From Paenibacillus glucanolyticus NBRC 15330 (GTDB lineage Bacteria; Bacillota; Bacilli; Paenibacillales; Paenibacillaceae), in the NCBI RefSeq assembly GCF_004000885.1, contig NZ_BIMC01000007.1, positions 62,001 through 126,000 of the forward strand: a stretch of 64,000 nt of DNA, in the 5' to 3' direction. Positions within the stretch are counted from its first letter, which is position 1. Every line of letters begins with the position of its first letter. This document shows positions 34,235-43,325 of the stretch, piece after piece. The notes beneath the pieces are model-generated. The model did no database searches and was not told the DNA's origin. It saw nothing but the letters and a program-made list of their open reading frames with translations. The position numbers were made by a program, and so were the translations under genes.

Positions 34235-35737
34235 ATGAATGCACAACAAAGCAACATCAAATTGGTCGTGGCCGGTCTGCTGCTGGGCATCTTCATGGCC
34301 GCCATCGATAACACGATTGTAGCCACGGCTTTATCGACGATTATCCGCGATCTTCAGGGCTTCGACCAAGTCGTCTGGGTAACCTCGATCTACATGGTTG
34401 CCGTAATGGCCGGCACACCGATCTTCGGCAAGCTGTCCGATATGTACGGGCGGAAACGGTTCTTTATATTCGGGCTGGTTGTCTTCCTGATCGGTTCCGC
34501 CCTCTGCGGGATGGCCAACAACATGACAGAGCTTATTATTTACCGGGCGATTCAAGGAATCGGCGGCGGTGCTCTTATGCCGATTGCGTTTACCATCGTG
34601 TTTGACCTGTTCCCGCCGGAGAAGCGCGGTAAAATGACGGGTTTGCTCGGTGCCGTATTCGGTACCTCCAGCATTATGGGACCGCTGCTGGGTGCTTTTA
34701 TTACCGATAGCGTTGGCTGGGAATGGATATTCTACGTCAACGTTCCAATCGGGATCGTATCCTTTATTTTCATCATGACTTCCTATAAGGAGACCCGTTC
34801 CCATGCCAAGCAGAAGATTGACTGGACGGGAGCCGCAACACTTGTAGGTGCCATCATCTGCCTAATGTTCGGTCTGGAGCTGGGCGGGCAAACCTTTGCA
34901 TGGGACTCACCGCAAATTTTGGGCTTATTCGGGGGATTCATTGCCCTGTTCGTTGTGTTTCTCTTCGCGGAGACCCGGGCAGCTGAGCCGATCATTTCGT
35001 TCCAGATGTTCCGCAAGCGCCTGTTTGCCTCGAGCAATATCGTGGCCTTGTTCTATGGCGCAACCTTTATCGTGGCAACCATCTACATTCCGATCTTTGT
35101 TAGCGGAGTGTATGGCGGAACCGCAACCAATTCCGGCCTCATTCTGATGCCGATGATGCTCGGCAGCGTTGCCGGCAGCCAAGGCGGCGGTATGCTCACA
35201 ACTCGAACTTCGTTCAGGAACATTATGATCCTGTCGGTGTTTTGCTTTATTGCGGGTATTTTCTGCCTGAGCACGATAAATCCTGATACGCCTCGCTACC
35301 TGTTGACGATCTTCATGGTCCTGACCGGCTTTGGCGTCGGGTTCTCGTTCTCCACCCTGAGCATGGCCTCCATCCATAACTTCGATGCCAGACAGCGTGG
35401 TGCAGCCACTTCGACGAACTCCTTCCTCCGCTCGTTCGGCATGACGGTCGGGATCACCATTTTCGGTATCATTCAGCGCAATGGCCTGAACAGCCGACTT
35501 GCTGAAGCCGCAGGGAATGCACCGGCCGGTGTCCCGCTGAATGCGGATGTGGTGCTTTCGCCCGAGGTGATGGGCCAGCTTCCTCCGAACGTACGCGAGC
35601 AAGTCACGGTTTCATTGGCCGATTCCATCGCAAATACGTTTATGTGGGCGCTTGTGCCAGCGGTGCTGGCTCTGGTGTTTGTGCTCATGATGGGCAACGA
35701 ACGGGTGGCCGTTCCTAGTAAGGCCAAGGGAGCCTAG
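34235..35737 (+). CDS. DHA2-family (EmrB/QacA type) drug efflux MFS transporter
   Basis: A 500-residue proton-coupled exporter with 14 predicted membrane segments. Helix 1 carries the motif DNTIVATAL, the first cytoplasmic loop GKLSDMYGRKRFF, and helix 5 the drug-antiporter motif GTSSIMGPLLGAF followed by WEWIFYVNVPIG. AAAAGGAG precedes the ATG. The PadR gene starts 4 nt after its stop, so the pump and its likely repressor form one operon. Confidence 0.92.
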   Translation: MNAQQSNIKLVVAGLLLGIFMAAIDNTIVATALSTIIRDLQGFDQVVWVTSIYMVAVMAGTPIFGKLSDMYGRKRFFIFGLVVFLIGSALCGMANNMTELIIYRAIQGIGGGALMPIAFTIVFDLFPPEKRGKMTGLLGAVFGTSSIMGPLLGAFITDSVGWEWIFYVNVPIGIVSFIFIMTSYKETRSHAKQKIDWTGAATLVGAIICLMFGLELGGQTFAWDSPQILGLFGGFIALFVVFLFAETRAAEPIISFQMFRKRLFASSNIVALFYGATFIVATIYIPIFVSGVYGGTATNSGLILMPMMLGSVAGSQGGGMLTTRTSFRNIMILSVFCFIAGIFCLSTINPDTPRYLLTIFMVLTGFGVGFSFSTLSMASIHNFDARQRGAATSTNSFLRSFGMTVGITIFGIIQRNGLNSRLAEAAGNAPAGVPLNADVVLSPEVMGQLPPNVREQVTVSLADSIANTFMWALVPAVLALVFVLMMGNERVAVPSKAKGA

Positions 35738-35741
35738 TGGA

Positions 35742-36347
35742 ATGTCGATGAAACTAGCCATTCTGGGTTTGCTGCTGGAGGGTGACTATCATCCGTACGA
35801 GATCCGGATCAAGATGAAGGATCGCGGGATGGATCAGTATACCAAACTTCAGATGGGCTCTCTCTATTACGCAGTAGACCGGCTCGCCGAGGACAGATGC
35901 ATTGAGGCGGTCGAAACCATACACAGCGACAGCCGGCCGGACAAAACCATCTACCGGATCACGGATGCCGGACGCAAGCTTTTTGAACAGCTGCTGCTCA
36001 AGAAATTCAGGGACATCGAGCCTGTGCACCACCCGCTCTATATCGCCCTGCCTTTCTCACGCCACGCAGACCCAGCCGTACTTGCCCCTATCCTGCAATC
36101 CCGTATCCGGGATGCGGAGCATCGGGTGAATCATGCGTACCAACTGTATGAGGAACACAAACATATCGTTCCCCGCAGCGCCCAGCACCTCATGATCGGG
36201 CTGTATGAACACGCCAGGACCGACTTGAACTGGCTAAAAAGACTGCATGAAGACCTCGTGCAAGGAAAGCTTGGCACGATAGGCGAACCGCTGTTTCCGG
36301 AGGATGCCTCCGATGAGGAGGATCGCGGAGCCGATTCATCCCTGTAG
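35742..36347 (+). CDS. PadR-family transcriptional regulator
   Basis: A 201-residue protein with the PadR winged-helix domain (ILGLLLEGDYHPYEIRIKMKD, SLYYAVDRLAED, TIYRITDAGRKLF) and a C-terminal dimerisation helix region. PadR proteins repress efflux genes until a drug or phenolic binds. It follows the pump gene by 4 nt. Two in-frame ATGs (35742, 35748) are possible; AGTGGA precedes the first. Confidence 0.9.
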   Translation: MSMKLAILGLLLEGDYHPYEIRIKMKDRGMDQYTKLQMGSLYYAVDRLAEDRCIEAVETIHSDSRPDKTIYRITDAGRKLFEQLLLKKFRDIEPVHHPLYIALPFSRHADPAVLAPILQSRIRDAEHRVNHAYQLYEEHKHIVPRSAQHLMIGLYEHARTDLNWLKRLHEDLVQGKLGTIGEPLFPEDASDEEDRGADSSL

Positions 36348-36366
36348 GTCCTATCTCGGAATATGC

Positions 36367-36418
36367 AAAAAAAGAGCGAGAACTTCCCGTCAAAAGGGTT
36401 GTACTCGCTCTTTTTATA
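36367..36418. terminator. Bidirectional terminator between PadR and aldo/keto reductase genes
   Basis: Stem AAAAAGAGCGAG / CTCGCTCTTTTT with an inner AAC / GTT; both arms end in A/T runs, so it can stop both convergent transcripts. Confidence 0.85.
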
Positions 36419-36433
36419 AGATAGAGGCAGATT

Positions 36434-37264
36434 CTAGAACAGGAATTCGTCCGGATTGGAGCCAAAACGTTTGTTTTGGTTCAAACCGTCAATGGCCGCC
36501 ATATCCGCTGCAGAAAGCTCGAAATCAAAAATGCCGGCATTCTCACGGATACGATGGTCTTTAATCGATTTTGGAATGACAATAATACCATTCTGAATAT
36601 CCCAGCGCAGAATGACTTGCGCCGTTGTTTTTCCGTATTTCTCCGCGATCTGGGCCAGCACCGGTTGATCCAGGTTGCCTTGCATCAATGGACTCCATGC
36701 TTCCAGAACGATATGATTCTCGCGCGCGTACCCCAGGAGCTCCTTCTGGGAGAGCAGCGGGTGCAATTCCACCTGGTTCACAACCGGAACAACGCCGGTG
36801 TCCTCCATGATATGCTGCAAGTGGCGGATTTGGAAGTTGCTGACGCCGATGGAACGGACAAGTCCTTCCCTTTGCAGATGAATCAAGGCCTTCCACGTAT
36901 CGAGGTATTTATCTTTTCCCGGCCAGTGCACGAGGTACAGATCAATGAAATCCAGTCCCAGCTTCTTGCGGCTCGTCTCAAAAGCTTGCAGGGTCTTCTC
37001 ATAACCCTGGTCTTCATTCCATACCTTGGTTGTGATGAACAGCTCGTCCCGCGAAACGCCGGATTCGCGAATAGCTTGCCCCACGCCCTCTTCATTGCCA
37101 TAGACAGCTGCTGTATCGATGCTGCGGTATCCTGCAGCGATTGCTGATTTTACGGATTGAATAACCTCTTCGCCTTCTTTGGTCTTCCATACGCCGAGGC
37201 CCAGCCACGGCATTTTGACGCCGTCATTTAAAGTAGGTCCATCGGTAAAAGTTTGATTGGCCAT
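36434..37264 (-). CDS. Aldo/keto reductase (YvgN/YtbE type)
   Basis: A 276-residue TIM-barrel NADPH-dependent reductase. The catalytic tetrad is Asp50 and Tyr55 (SIDTAAVYGNEEG), Lys80 (ITTKVW) and His113 (LVHWPG); the cofactor end IPKSIKDHRIREN is intact. It reduces small aldehydes such as methylglyoxal. GGGAGGGATTTC precedes the ATG. It stands alone, convergent with PadR. Confidence 0.92.
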   Translation of the reverse strand: MANQTFTDGPTLNDGVKMPWLGLGVWKTKEGEEVIQSVKSAIAAGYRSIDTAAVYGNEEGVGQAIRESGVSRDELFITTKVWNEDQGYEKTLQAFETSRKKLGLDFIDLYLVHWPGKDKYLDTWKALIHLQREGLVRSIGVSNFQIRHLQHIMEDTGVVPVVNQVELHPLLSQKELLGYARENHIVLEAWSPLMQGNLDQPVLAQIAEKYGKTTAQVILRWDIQNGIIVIPKSIKDHRIRENAGIFDFELSAADMAAIDGLNQNKRFGSNPDEFLF

Positions 37265-37510
37265 TGAAGAAATCCCTCCCTGATGTGTAATACTGCGGTT
37301 AAAAGCCGCTCTCTTAAGTATATCAAAAGCCCAGTATCCCGCTCAATGTTACATCACATGCCAGGGCTTCATGTTCGGTTTGTGTTTTTTTCCATCTGAT
37401 CCGGTTGTGATCACGCTTATTAGAGAAAAAAGGGCCGTCCCCAGCAGCCATCAGCCACTTCCAGGTCCAGCCCTTGATTCTTATAATTTGCATGTGCATG
37501 CAGCAGGAAT

Positions 37511-37882
37511 CTAATATTTGCGTTTGAAAATCCCAAAACTCAGCAGCCCGCACGATACCATGAACAGATACGGCCCCGCAGCAGCCCCTCTGATTGTCTG
37601 CCCAAAAAAATCAACCGTTTTGGACGATACGTACATCATGGTCAAGATAATCGCTGCAAGCGCAAAAGCGTATGCAATAATCTTGTTCATCTTCTTCTCG
37701 CGAACCACTTTCAGAAATGGATAGATAAAACATACTATGAAAAACGCGCCGCCCTGCAAAAAGCCGTTCTCTGCAGCCACGCCAATATCCAGCCATTTAA
37801 AAAAGAAGGAAGCCAGCGCTAAACAGGTTGCTATAAAAATAAGTTTACTGCCCAGATCCCACAACTTGAATCGAAATTTCAT
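37511..37882 (-). CDS. Four-helix membrane protein, unknown function
   Basis: A 123-residue protein with four hydrophobic segments (LIFIATCLALASFFF, GGAFFIVCFIYPFL, IIAYAFALAAIILTMMYV, YLFMVSCGLLSFGIF) and a basic C-terminus (KRKY). The start at 37882 (MKFRFK) follows GGGGAG by 9 nt. No family recognised. The 246-bp gap to the aldo/keto reductase start holds nothing that I can support. Confidence 0.6.
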   Translation of the reverse strand: MKFRFKLWDLGSKLIFIATCLALASFFFKWLDIGVAAENGFLQGGAFFIVCFIYPFLKVVREKKMNKIIAYAFALAAIILTMMYVSSKTVDFFGQTIRGAAAGPYLFMVSCGLLSFGIFKRKY

Positions 37883-37982
37883 CCATGTACACTCCCCTAG
37901 TGTCAATCGCCCGGATGCCATTACACCCTTCGACAAACTTAGGGTTAATTATACCGGATTTTCGCTGCCGAGGGTAGATAAA

Positions 37983-38567
37983 CTACAGGTCTGCAGCACT
38001 ATTCAGCCATACGGTCTTATTCGCTGCCGGTTGACGTTTTCCTTGCTTCGGCTCCATATCCGGATATCCGATGTACAGGAAGCCCAGCATTTTATCGTCT
38101 GGTTTCAAACCAAACGCTTGGTTCATCAGGGCATGAAAGCACGGCTCACCCGTTCTCCACACGGCACCAAGACCAAGCTCATGGATTTGCAGAAGCATAT
38201 TCTGAGTTGCTGCAAACACCGCTCCGTACTCTTCAAGCTCAATCACCTTCGGGTCCGTGGAAGGCTCAACCGCCACACCGATGACAAGCGGTGCACGATA
38301 GGCCTTCGTGCGTCCCGATTCACGAGCTGCAGCTACCACCTCATCGCTGGTATCGTCGCCACCTGCAACCTGTATGTCTCCAAGAGCATTACCCAGCACG
38401 TCCCGTCCCTCTCCTTGCATCACAAAAAACTTCCACGGCTCCGTGAGCTTGTGGTTCGGCGCCCAGGTCCCTGCTTCTAAGATTTGCTCAATCCATTCCT
38501 GCGGCACGGCGTCAGGCTTGACTTTGCCAAGGCTGCGGCGCGTACGGATCGCTTCACTTACATTCAT
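37983..38567 (-). CDS. Nitroreductase-family FMN oxidoreductase (YdjA/YfhC type)
   Basis: A 194-residue nitroreductase-fold protein. IRTRRSLGKVKPDAVPQEWI binds FMN phosphate, GTWAPNHKLTEPWKFFVM is the usual second motif and GLGAVWRTGE the third. It reduces nitro compounds or other electrophiles with NAD(P)H. The start at 38567 (MNVSEAI) follows GGGAGGAA; the frame opens further upstream without a ribosome site. An inverted repeat upstream may bind a MarR-type repressor. Confidence 0.87.
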   Translation of the reverse strand: MNVSEAIRTRRSLGKVKPDAVPQEWIEQILEAGTWAPNHKLTEPWKFFVMQGEGRDVLGNALGDIQVAGGDDTSDEVVAAARESGRTKAYRAPLVIGVAVEPSTDPKVIELEEYGAVFAATQNMLLQIHELGLGAVWRTGEPCFHALMNQAFGLKPDDKMLGFLYIGYPDMEPKQGKRQPAANKTVWLNSAADL

Positions 38568-38616
38568 ATCTGATTCCTCCCGAGCTATATATAGTTGATC
38601 TTTTTTACATACTCCT

Positions 38617-38637
38617 AATTGAGAGTCTATCTCAATT
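38617..38637 (-). promoter_or_regulatory. Inverted repeat overlapping the nitroreductase promoter
   Basis: AATTGAGA and TCTCAATT flank 5 bp (GTCTA). On the minus strand the repeat partly overlaps TATAAT (38635-38640), 50-70 bp before the nitroreductase start, the position of a repressor site. The rest of the 38568-38894 gap is AT-rich without a gene. Confidence 0.55.
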
Positions 38638-38894
38638 ATAACAAAAAGAGAAGAGGAACTGCTGCGGAGTCTATCAACCACATTTCATATATAAATTGAC
38701 CAGCAGAAAATTAACTGGACCTTTTCACTACGAAACCGCTATCTCATTACCTAGTATTATTGTAATTTCCCCCTCTATTTTACTAGCATTTGGATTGAAA
38801 TGTTCACAATCTACCTCTTTCTTTTGTCTAGATTTTCATACCATTATCTGGGATAATAAAGGTTAACTCACAGAGAAGATTAGGAGGATGATTC

Positions 38895-40895
38895 ATGACT
38901 GATAAGCGACTTATAACCCCGGAGGATTTGTACCGGATGCACTGGTTAAATGACCCCGTTGTCTCTCCCGCAAGCGGAGCTATAGCATACGTACATAAAT
39001 CCGTCAGCGAAAAGTTCGACGGCTACCGCTCCCACATTCGTCTGCTGCCTGCAGTTGGAACCCAGGACATTCCCTTCACATCCGGCGAAGCCGATGCTGC
39101 ACCTGCTTGGTCCCCCAACGGGTCAGAGCTCGCCTTCCTGCGTAAAAAAGGCGACAAGCCACAGATATGGATCATGCCTGCCAACGGAGGGGAAGCCCGC
39201 CCGGTTACCGACATGAAGCATGGTGTCAGTGCATTTAAATGGTCACCGGACAGCACGCGCCTTCTGATTCGAAGTGAGGCGGAAGCAGCGGAGTCTACCG
39301 AAAGCGAAGACCAAGGCAAAGACGATAAAAATAAGCTGCCCGAAGAAAAGATCATTAACCGCATTAAATATAAAGCCGATGGCGGCGGATTGTGGAATGG
39401 ACGTAGAAATCATCTATATATCGTGAATCCGGCAACGGAGGAATGCAAGCAAATAACTGATGGCGATTATGACGTATATGCCTTCGCCTGGTCGCCGGAT
39501 GGCGGCCACATCGCATACAGCAACAGTCTAGCCACGGAGCAGTTCCCGGATCCCGATCTGCGTTTGACCAACGATGTATTCGTGATGGACCTCACGGACA
39601 TATCCGTAACCGAAATAACGGACGGAACGCTGTCGATCGGGTCCATTGTTTTCACTCCGGATGGGCAGTATGTTCTTATGCTCGCCAGCGATCTCAGCTG
39701 CGGGTTTGCCACGCTGACCAAGATTCATCTCGTTCCGCTCTCCGGTGGAGAATCCCGTGTCCTCTTTACGGACATGGATGTTCAGCTAGGGCACGCCGCT
39801 GTAAGTGATATGAGATCCGGTGCAGGAACGCCTCCTCTGTTCAGCAAGGACGGTCAATCGGTATACCTCCAGCTTAGCCAGGACGGCGGCGTGCATATCG
39901 GACGTTTTGCACTGGACGGCTCATCTTTTGACCTGGTGGTATCGGGTGAACGCGAGGTATATCAATTTGCTTTAACTCCTGAGGATACAATCATTTTTGC
40001 CGCTGCTGACCTGCTCCAGCCCGGCGATCTGTTCAGCTACTCTGCAGCCGAGGACAAAGAACGCCGCCTGACCCACTGCAATGAAGAGCTCTGGAATGAG
40101 ATTACGTTAAGCACGCCGGAGTCCTTTACGTTCCATACCTCCGACGGCTGGCCGATTCAAGGCTGGATCATGAAGCCTGCAGGCTTTACCGAAGGCTCCA
40201 AAGTTCCGGCCGTGCTTGAGATTCACGGTGGACCTCAAGCCATGTACGCTCACACGTTCATGCACGAATTCCAGCTGCTTGCTGCAGCCGGTTATGCTGT
40301 ATTCTATACAAACCCCCGGGGCGGGCACGGGTACGGTCAGGTACACGTTAATACTGTCAGAGGAGATTACGGCGGACGTGACTATCAGGACCTGATGGAA
40401 GCTGTGGATTATGTTCTCGATACCTACACATATATTGATGCCTCCCGTCTTGGTGTCACCGGCGGCAGCTACGGCGGCTTCATGACCAACTGGATCGTGG
40501 GTCATACCGACCGCTTCCAAGCGGCAGTAACCCAACGTTCAATATCGAACTGGATTTCCTTCTACGGGGTCAGCGATATCGGTTACTCATTCACGCAGGA
40601 TCAGATTTGGGGCAATCCGTGGGATGACCTGGAGAAGCTGTGGAAGCATTCACCTCTCGCTTACGTGAAGGATATGAACACCCCGCTCCTCATCCTTCAT
40701 GGAGAACAGGATCTCCGCTGCCCGATCGAGCAGGGCGAACAGCTGTTCATCGCCTTGAAGCGGCTCAGGCGGGAAACCCAGCTGATCCGCTTCCCGGGAG
40801 CGGACCACAACTTGTCCCGTAGCGGCCACCCGCATCTGCGGGTAAAACGCTTGAGCCATATTGTCCGCTGGTTCGAAGAACATATCGAAAAATAG
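38895..40895 (+). CDS. S9-family prolyl oligopeptidase/acylaminoacyl peptidase
   Basis: A 666-residue cytoplasmic serine peptidase. Residues 1-400 form a WD40-like propeller (repeats such as AFKWSPDSTRLL, AFAWSPDGGHIAY, IVFTPDGQYVL). The C-terminal alpha/beta-hydrolase domain carries the nucleophile loop GGSYGG (Ser near 527), Asp in LHGEQD and His in GADHNLSRSG. It removes short or N-acylated peptides. A charged stretch (ESTESEDQGKDDKNKLPEEK) loops out of the propeller. TTAGGAGGATG lies before the ATG. Confidence 0.92.
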   Translation: MTDKRLITPEDLYRMHWLNDPVVSPASGAIAYVHKSVSEKFDGYRSHIRLLPAVGTQDIPFTSGEADAAPAWSPNGSELAFLRKKGDKPQIWIMPANGGEARPVTDMKHGVSAFKWSPDSTRLLIRSEAEAAESTESEDQGKDDKNKLPEEKIINRIKYKADGGGLWNGRRNHLYIVNPATEECKQITDGDYDVYAFAWSPDGGHIAYSNSLATEQFPDPDLRLTNDVFVMDLTDISVTEITDGTLSIGSIVFTPDGQYVLMLASDLSCGFATLTKIHLVPLSGGESRVLFTDMDVQLGHAAVSDMRSGAGTPPLFSKDGQSVYLQLSQDGGVHIGRFALDGSSFDLVVSGEREVYQFALTPEDTIIFAAADLLQPGDLFSYSAAEDKERRLTHCNEELWNEITLSTPESFTFHTSDGWPIQGWIMKPAGFTEGSKVPAVLEIHGGPQAMYAHTFMHEFQLLAAAGYAVFYTNPRGGHGYGQVHVNTVRGDYGGRDYQDLMEAVDYVLDTYTYIDASRLGVTGGSYGGFMTNWIVGHTDRFQAAVTQRSISNWISFYGVSDIGYSFTQDQIWGNPWDDLEKLWKHSPLAYVKDMNTPLLILHGEQDLRCPIEQGEQLFIALKRLRRETQLIRFPGADHNLSRSGHPHLRVKRLSHIVRWFEEHIEK

Positions 40896-40911
40896 AACAA
40901 AGCCAAAAAAC

Positions 40912-40947
40912 ATCCCCGTGTGTGTCGCGCCACATCGGGGATTTTTT
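40912..40947 (+). terminator. Terminator of the S9 peptidase gene
   Basis: Stem ATCCCCGTGTG / CACATCGGGGAT (one bulge) followed by TTTTTT. Confidence 0.88.
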
Positions 40948-41087
40948 ATGGCTGTTCGGCTGGGCGAAGGAGCGCGGCTGATCTGTAGAGCCTGCGAGCG
41001 CGGCGGTTCGCGCTCATACTTTACACTCACACCCCGACGGAAAGTGAAATACTTCCCACGCTCCCCCTCTCGTTCACCATCCCGACA

Positions 41088-42248
41088 TCAAACAGATCTA
41101 TACACCGTCTCACCTGCAACTACGGTCTCCCGAACAGACATATTCGTCCCGTCCGCATAGCAATCGAACAGTGTCAGGTTCGCCGGACGACCAATGTCCA
41201 GCTCGCCTAATTGCGGCACATTCAACACCATTGCCGGGCGGCTTGTGACCGCGCTTATCGCTTCCGCCAGCGTCATGTCCGTATAGCGAATCGCATTCGC
41301 AATACCGACGTCCAGGGAAGAAGCGGAACCGGCCAGTATCGCCGGATTCTCTACCGTATGCAGGCGGCCGTCTGCCGTCAGTTCCACTGCGCCTCCGATG
41401 AGGCTGCTGTACTGTCCGGGGGCCATGCCGCCGAACATGACGGCATCGCTAACGAGCACTGCTTTCTCCCGTTTAGCCCGCAGCATGGCTTTCAGCACGG
41501 ACGGTGCCAGATGGTGTGTATCCGGGATAAAGGTTGCCCATAACCGGTCATCAGCCAGCTGTTGCCAAATATAGTTGGGGTGCCGCGGCAGAATCGGCTG
41601 TGAGCCGTTCCCCAGATGGGTCGACACCGTCGCCCCTGCCTGCACCGCTTGCTCGATCTGCTCCCCGGTAGCCATCGTATGCCCGATCGCTGCCACAACG
41701 CCTGATTTAACCAGTTTCTCAATAAAAGGAACCGCCCCCTCACGCTCCGGCGCAAGTGTTACCATCCGAATTAGCCCGTCCGCCGCATCCTGGAGCCGCT
41801 GAAACTCATCCCAATCCGAATTTCGGACGTACTCTCTCGGATGCGCCCCACGACTGCCGTCTTCACCGGATAGATAAGGTCCCTCCATATGAATGCCTGC
41901 AATTGAGGCACTTCCCAAATGCCTGGATTGGACATATTGGGATAAAGCGGTGAATGCCTGACGCATCCGGTCGTAACTCCCTGTAATGACGGTTGGCAAA
42001 TAGGAAGCAACGCCCCGGCGATGCAGCGCCAGCGTCACGCCTTCGATATCACTCCTCGATGTCACGGTGCCGTTCAAATCGTAGCCGCCAAAACCATTGA
42101 CCTGCAAATCGATCCAGCCGCAGCTGATCCAGGGCAGCTTCGCCGATGTCTCATGCTGACCCAACGGCCGCACATCCGCGATTCGTCCATCTAACGCCTC
42201 TATTTCTACCAGTGCCCCGGTGTGCGGGAGCTTACCTCGCCACAACAT
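41088..42248 (-). CDS. nagA: N-acetylglucosamine-6-phosphate deacetylase
   Basis: A 386-residue amidohydrolase of normal length. WIDLQVNGFGGYDLNG, the metal-binding Glu loop IHMEGPYLS, IGHTMATGEQ, STHLGNG and LVSDAVMFGG are NagA signatures. It removes the acetyl group from GlcNAc-6-phosphate in the cytoplasm. The start at 42248 follows TTAGGGGGA. It lies downstream of a NagB-like gene, separated by 309 bp with a possible gene remnant, at the end of the minus-strand island controlled by the LacI gene at 51395. Confidence 0.9.
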   Translation of the reverse strand: MLWRGKLPHTGALVEIEALDGRIADVRPLGQHETSAKLPWISCGWIDLQVNGFGGYDLNGTVTSRSDIEGVTLALHRRGVASYLPTVITGSYDRMRQAFTALSQYVQSRHLGSASIAGIHMEGPYLSGEDGSRGAHPREYVRNSDWDEFQRLQDAADGLIRMVTLAPEREGAVPFIEKLVKSGVVAAIGHTMATGEQIEQAVQAGATVSTHLGNGSQPILPRHPNYIWQQLADDRLWATFIPDTHHLAPSVLKAMLRAKREKAVLVSDAVMFGGMAPGQYSSLIGGAVELTADGRLHTVENPAILAGSASSLDVGIANAIRYTDMTLAEAISAVTSRPAMVLNVPQLGELDIGRPANLTLFDCYADGTNMSVRETVVAGETVYRSV

Positions 42249-42345
42249 AGGCGTCCCCCTAACTGTTCTATACTTGTTCTTCGCATAAATGAACTCGATA
42301 TCTGTGCAAGTTCATTAAATTACACAATTACCCTCACAGGTTTGT

Positions 42346-42543
42346 TCATATGACGCTTTCCCAGGCAGCGGAAGCGGTGATCATGGCTTCATCGACATGC
42401 TCCTCCGCTCCAGACAGAGAACAGATGAGCATAACTTTCGGTTCACCCGCTTTGCGCGCTCTTTTCATGCTGCCGAGCACACCGGATGGTTTACACACTC
42501 GTATAACGGAATCAGCAGCTCTGCACGCATTACACCAGCATCC
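42346..42543 (-). other. Gene-like open frame between nagA and the nagB-like gene, possible remnant
   Basis: The 309-bp gap holds a 66-codon open frame on the minus strand ending at TGA 42346-42348. Its second half from ATG 42468 reads MKRARKAGEPKVMLICSLSG and then EEHVDEAMITASAAWESVI, with the look of a protein C-terminus, but no ribosome site is seen and I know no family. The opposite strand is open as well (42350-42547). It may be the 3' remnant of a gene deleted from the island, or a short unknown protein. Confidence 0.3.
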
Positions 42544-42557
42544 CTAAATCTGAATAA

Positions 42558-43295
42558 TTAAGCCCACTGATAAATCGGCGCTGCCGATGCTTTATCCAGA
42601 TACAGCATCCAGCTTGGATGGGTCTTCAAGATTGTGGCGGGCACCTGGTTATCTACTCCGCCTTTAATGGTATTTAGAATAGCTGCCGCCTTTGCCTGAT
42701 GAGGCACAACCGATACGATATGGCGGCTCTTCAAAATCTGTTTGACCGTCATCGTAATCGCTTGCTGAGGCACTTTCTCATTCGATGCAAACCAGCCCTC
42801 CCTAACCTGCTGGTTCTTACACGTATCGCTCAGGTTCACGATTGTATAAGGCGACTCGTTATCAAAATCAGCCGGCGGATCATTAAAGGCAATATGCGCA
42901 TTTTCTCCGATTCCAATCAAGGCCAGATCCACAGGCGCTTTCACAATTTCCTCATTCAACCGCTTCACCATGTCCTCAGGATCGCCTTCGCCGTTAATCA
43001 GCCATGCCTTGCCGACATTCGCGTAGGCCAGAAAGCGTTCCTTCAAATATTTACGGAAGCTCGCGGGGTGAGATTCCGACAGTGCGATATATTCATCCAA
43101 ATGGAACATCTCGATCTTATTCCATTCCATATCCAGCTTCACAAAATGCGACAAAAACTCAAACTGTGACGCGCCTGTTGACAGGACGATGCGCGCACTT
43201 CCTTTTTCCGCGATCGTATCGCGAAGAATGGCCTCGCAAGCGCGGGCTGCCTCTAAACCTGCTTGCTCCGCATGCTCCAATATGTTCAACTGCAT
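42558..43295 (-). CDS. NagB-like glucosamine-6-phosphate deaminase/isomerase family protein
   Basis: A 245-residue protein of the NagB/6-phosphogluconolactonase fold. STGASQFEFL binds the phosphate, FHLDEYIALS carries the general acid-base Asp, and GIGENAHIAFNDPPADF replaces the usual GxGxDGHIAFNEP. The His stays, while the positions equal to E. coli Asp141 and Glu148 are Asn and Asp. It therefore belongs to a divergent branch and may act on a different amino-sugar phosphate. AAGGAGG precedes the ATG. It lies 30 bp behind the oxidoreductase gene in the same operon. Confidence 0.8.
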   Translation of the reverse strand: MQLNILEHAEQAGLEAARACEAILRDTIAEKGSARIVLSTGASQFEFLSHFVKLDMEWNKIEMFHLDEYIALSESHPASFRKYLKERFLAYANVGKAWLINGEGDPEDMVKRLNEEIVKAPVDLALIGIGENAHIAFNDPPADFDNESPYTIVNLSDTCKNQQVREGWFASNEKVPQQAITMTVKQILKSRHIVSVVPHQAKAAAILNTIKGGVDNQVPATILKTHPSWMLYLDKASAAPIYQWA

Positions 43296-43325
43296 AATGA
43301 TAATTCCTCCTTGTTGTACAGAAAT

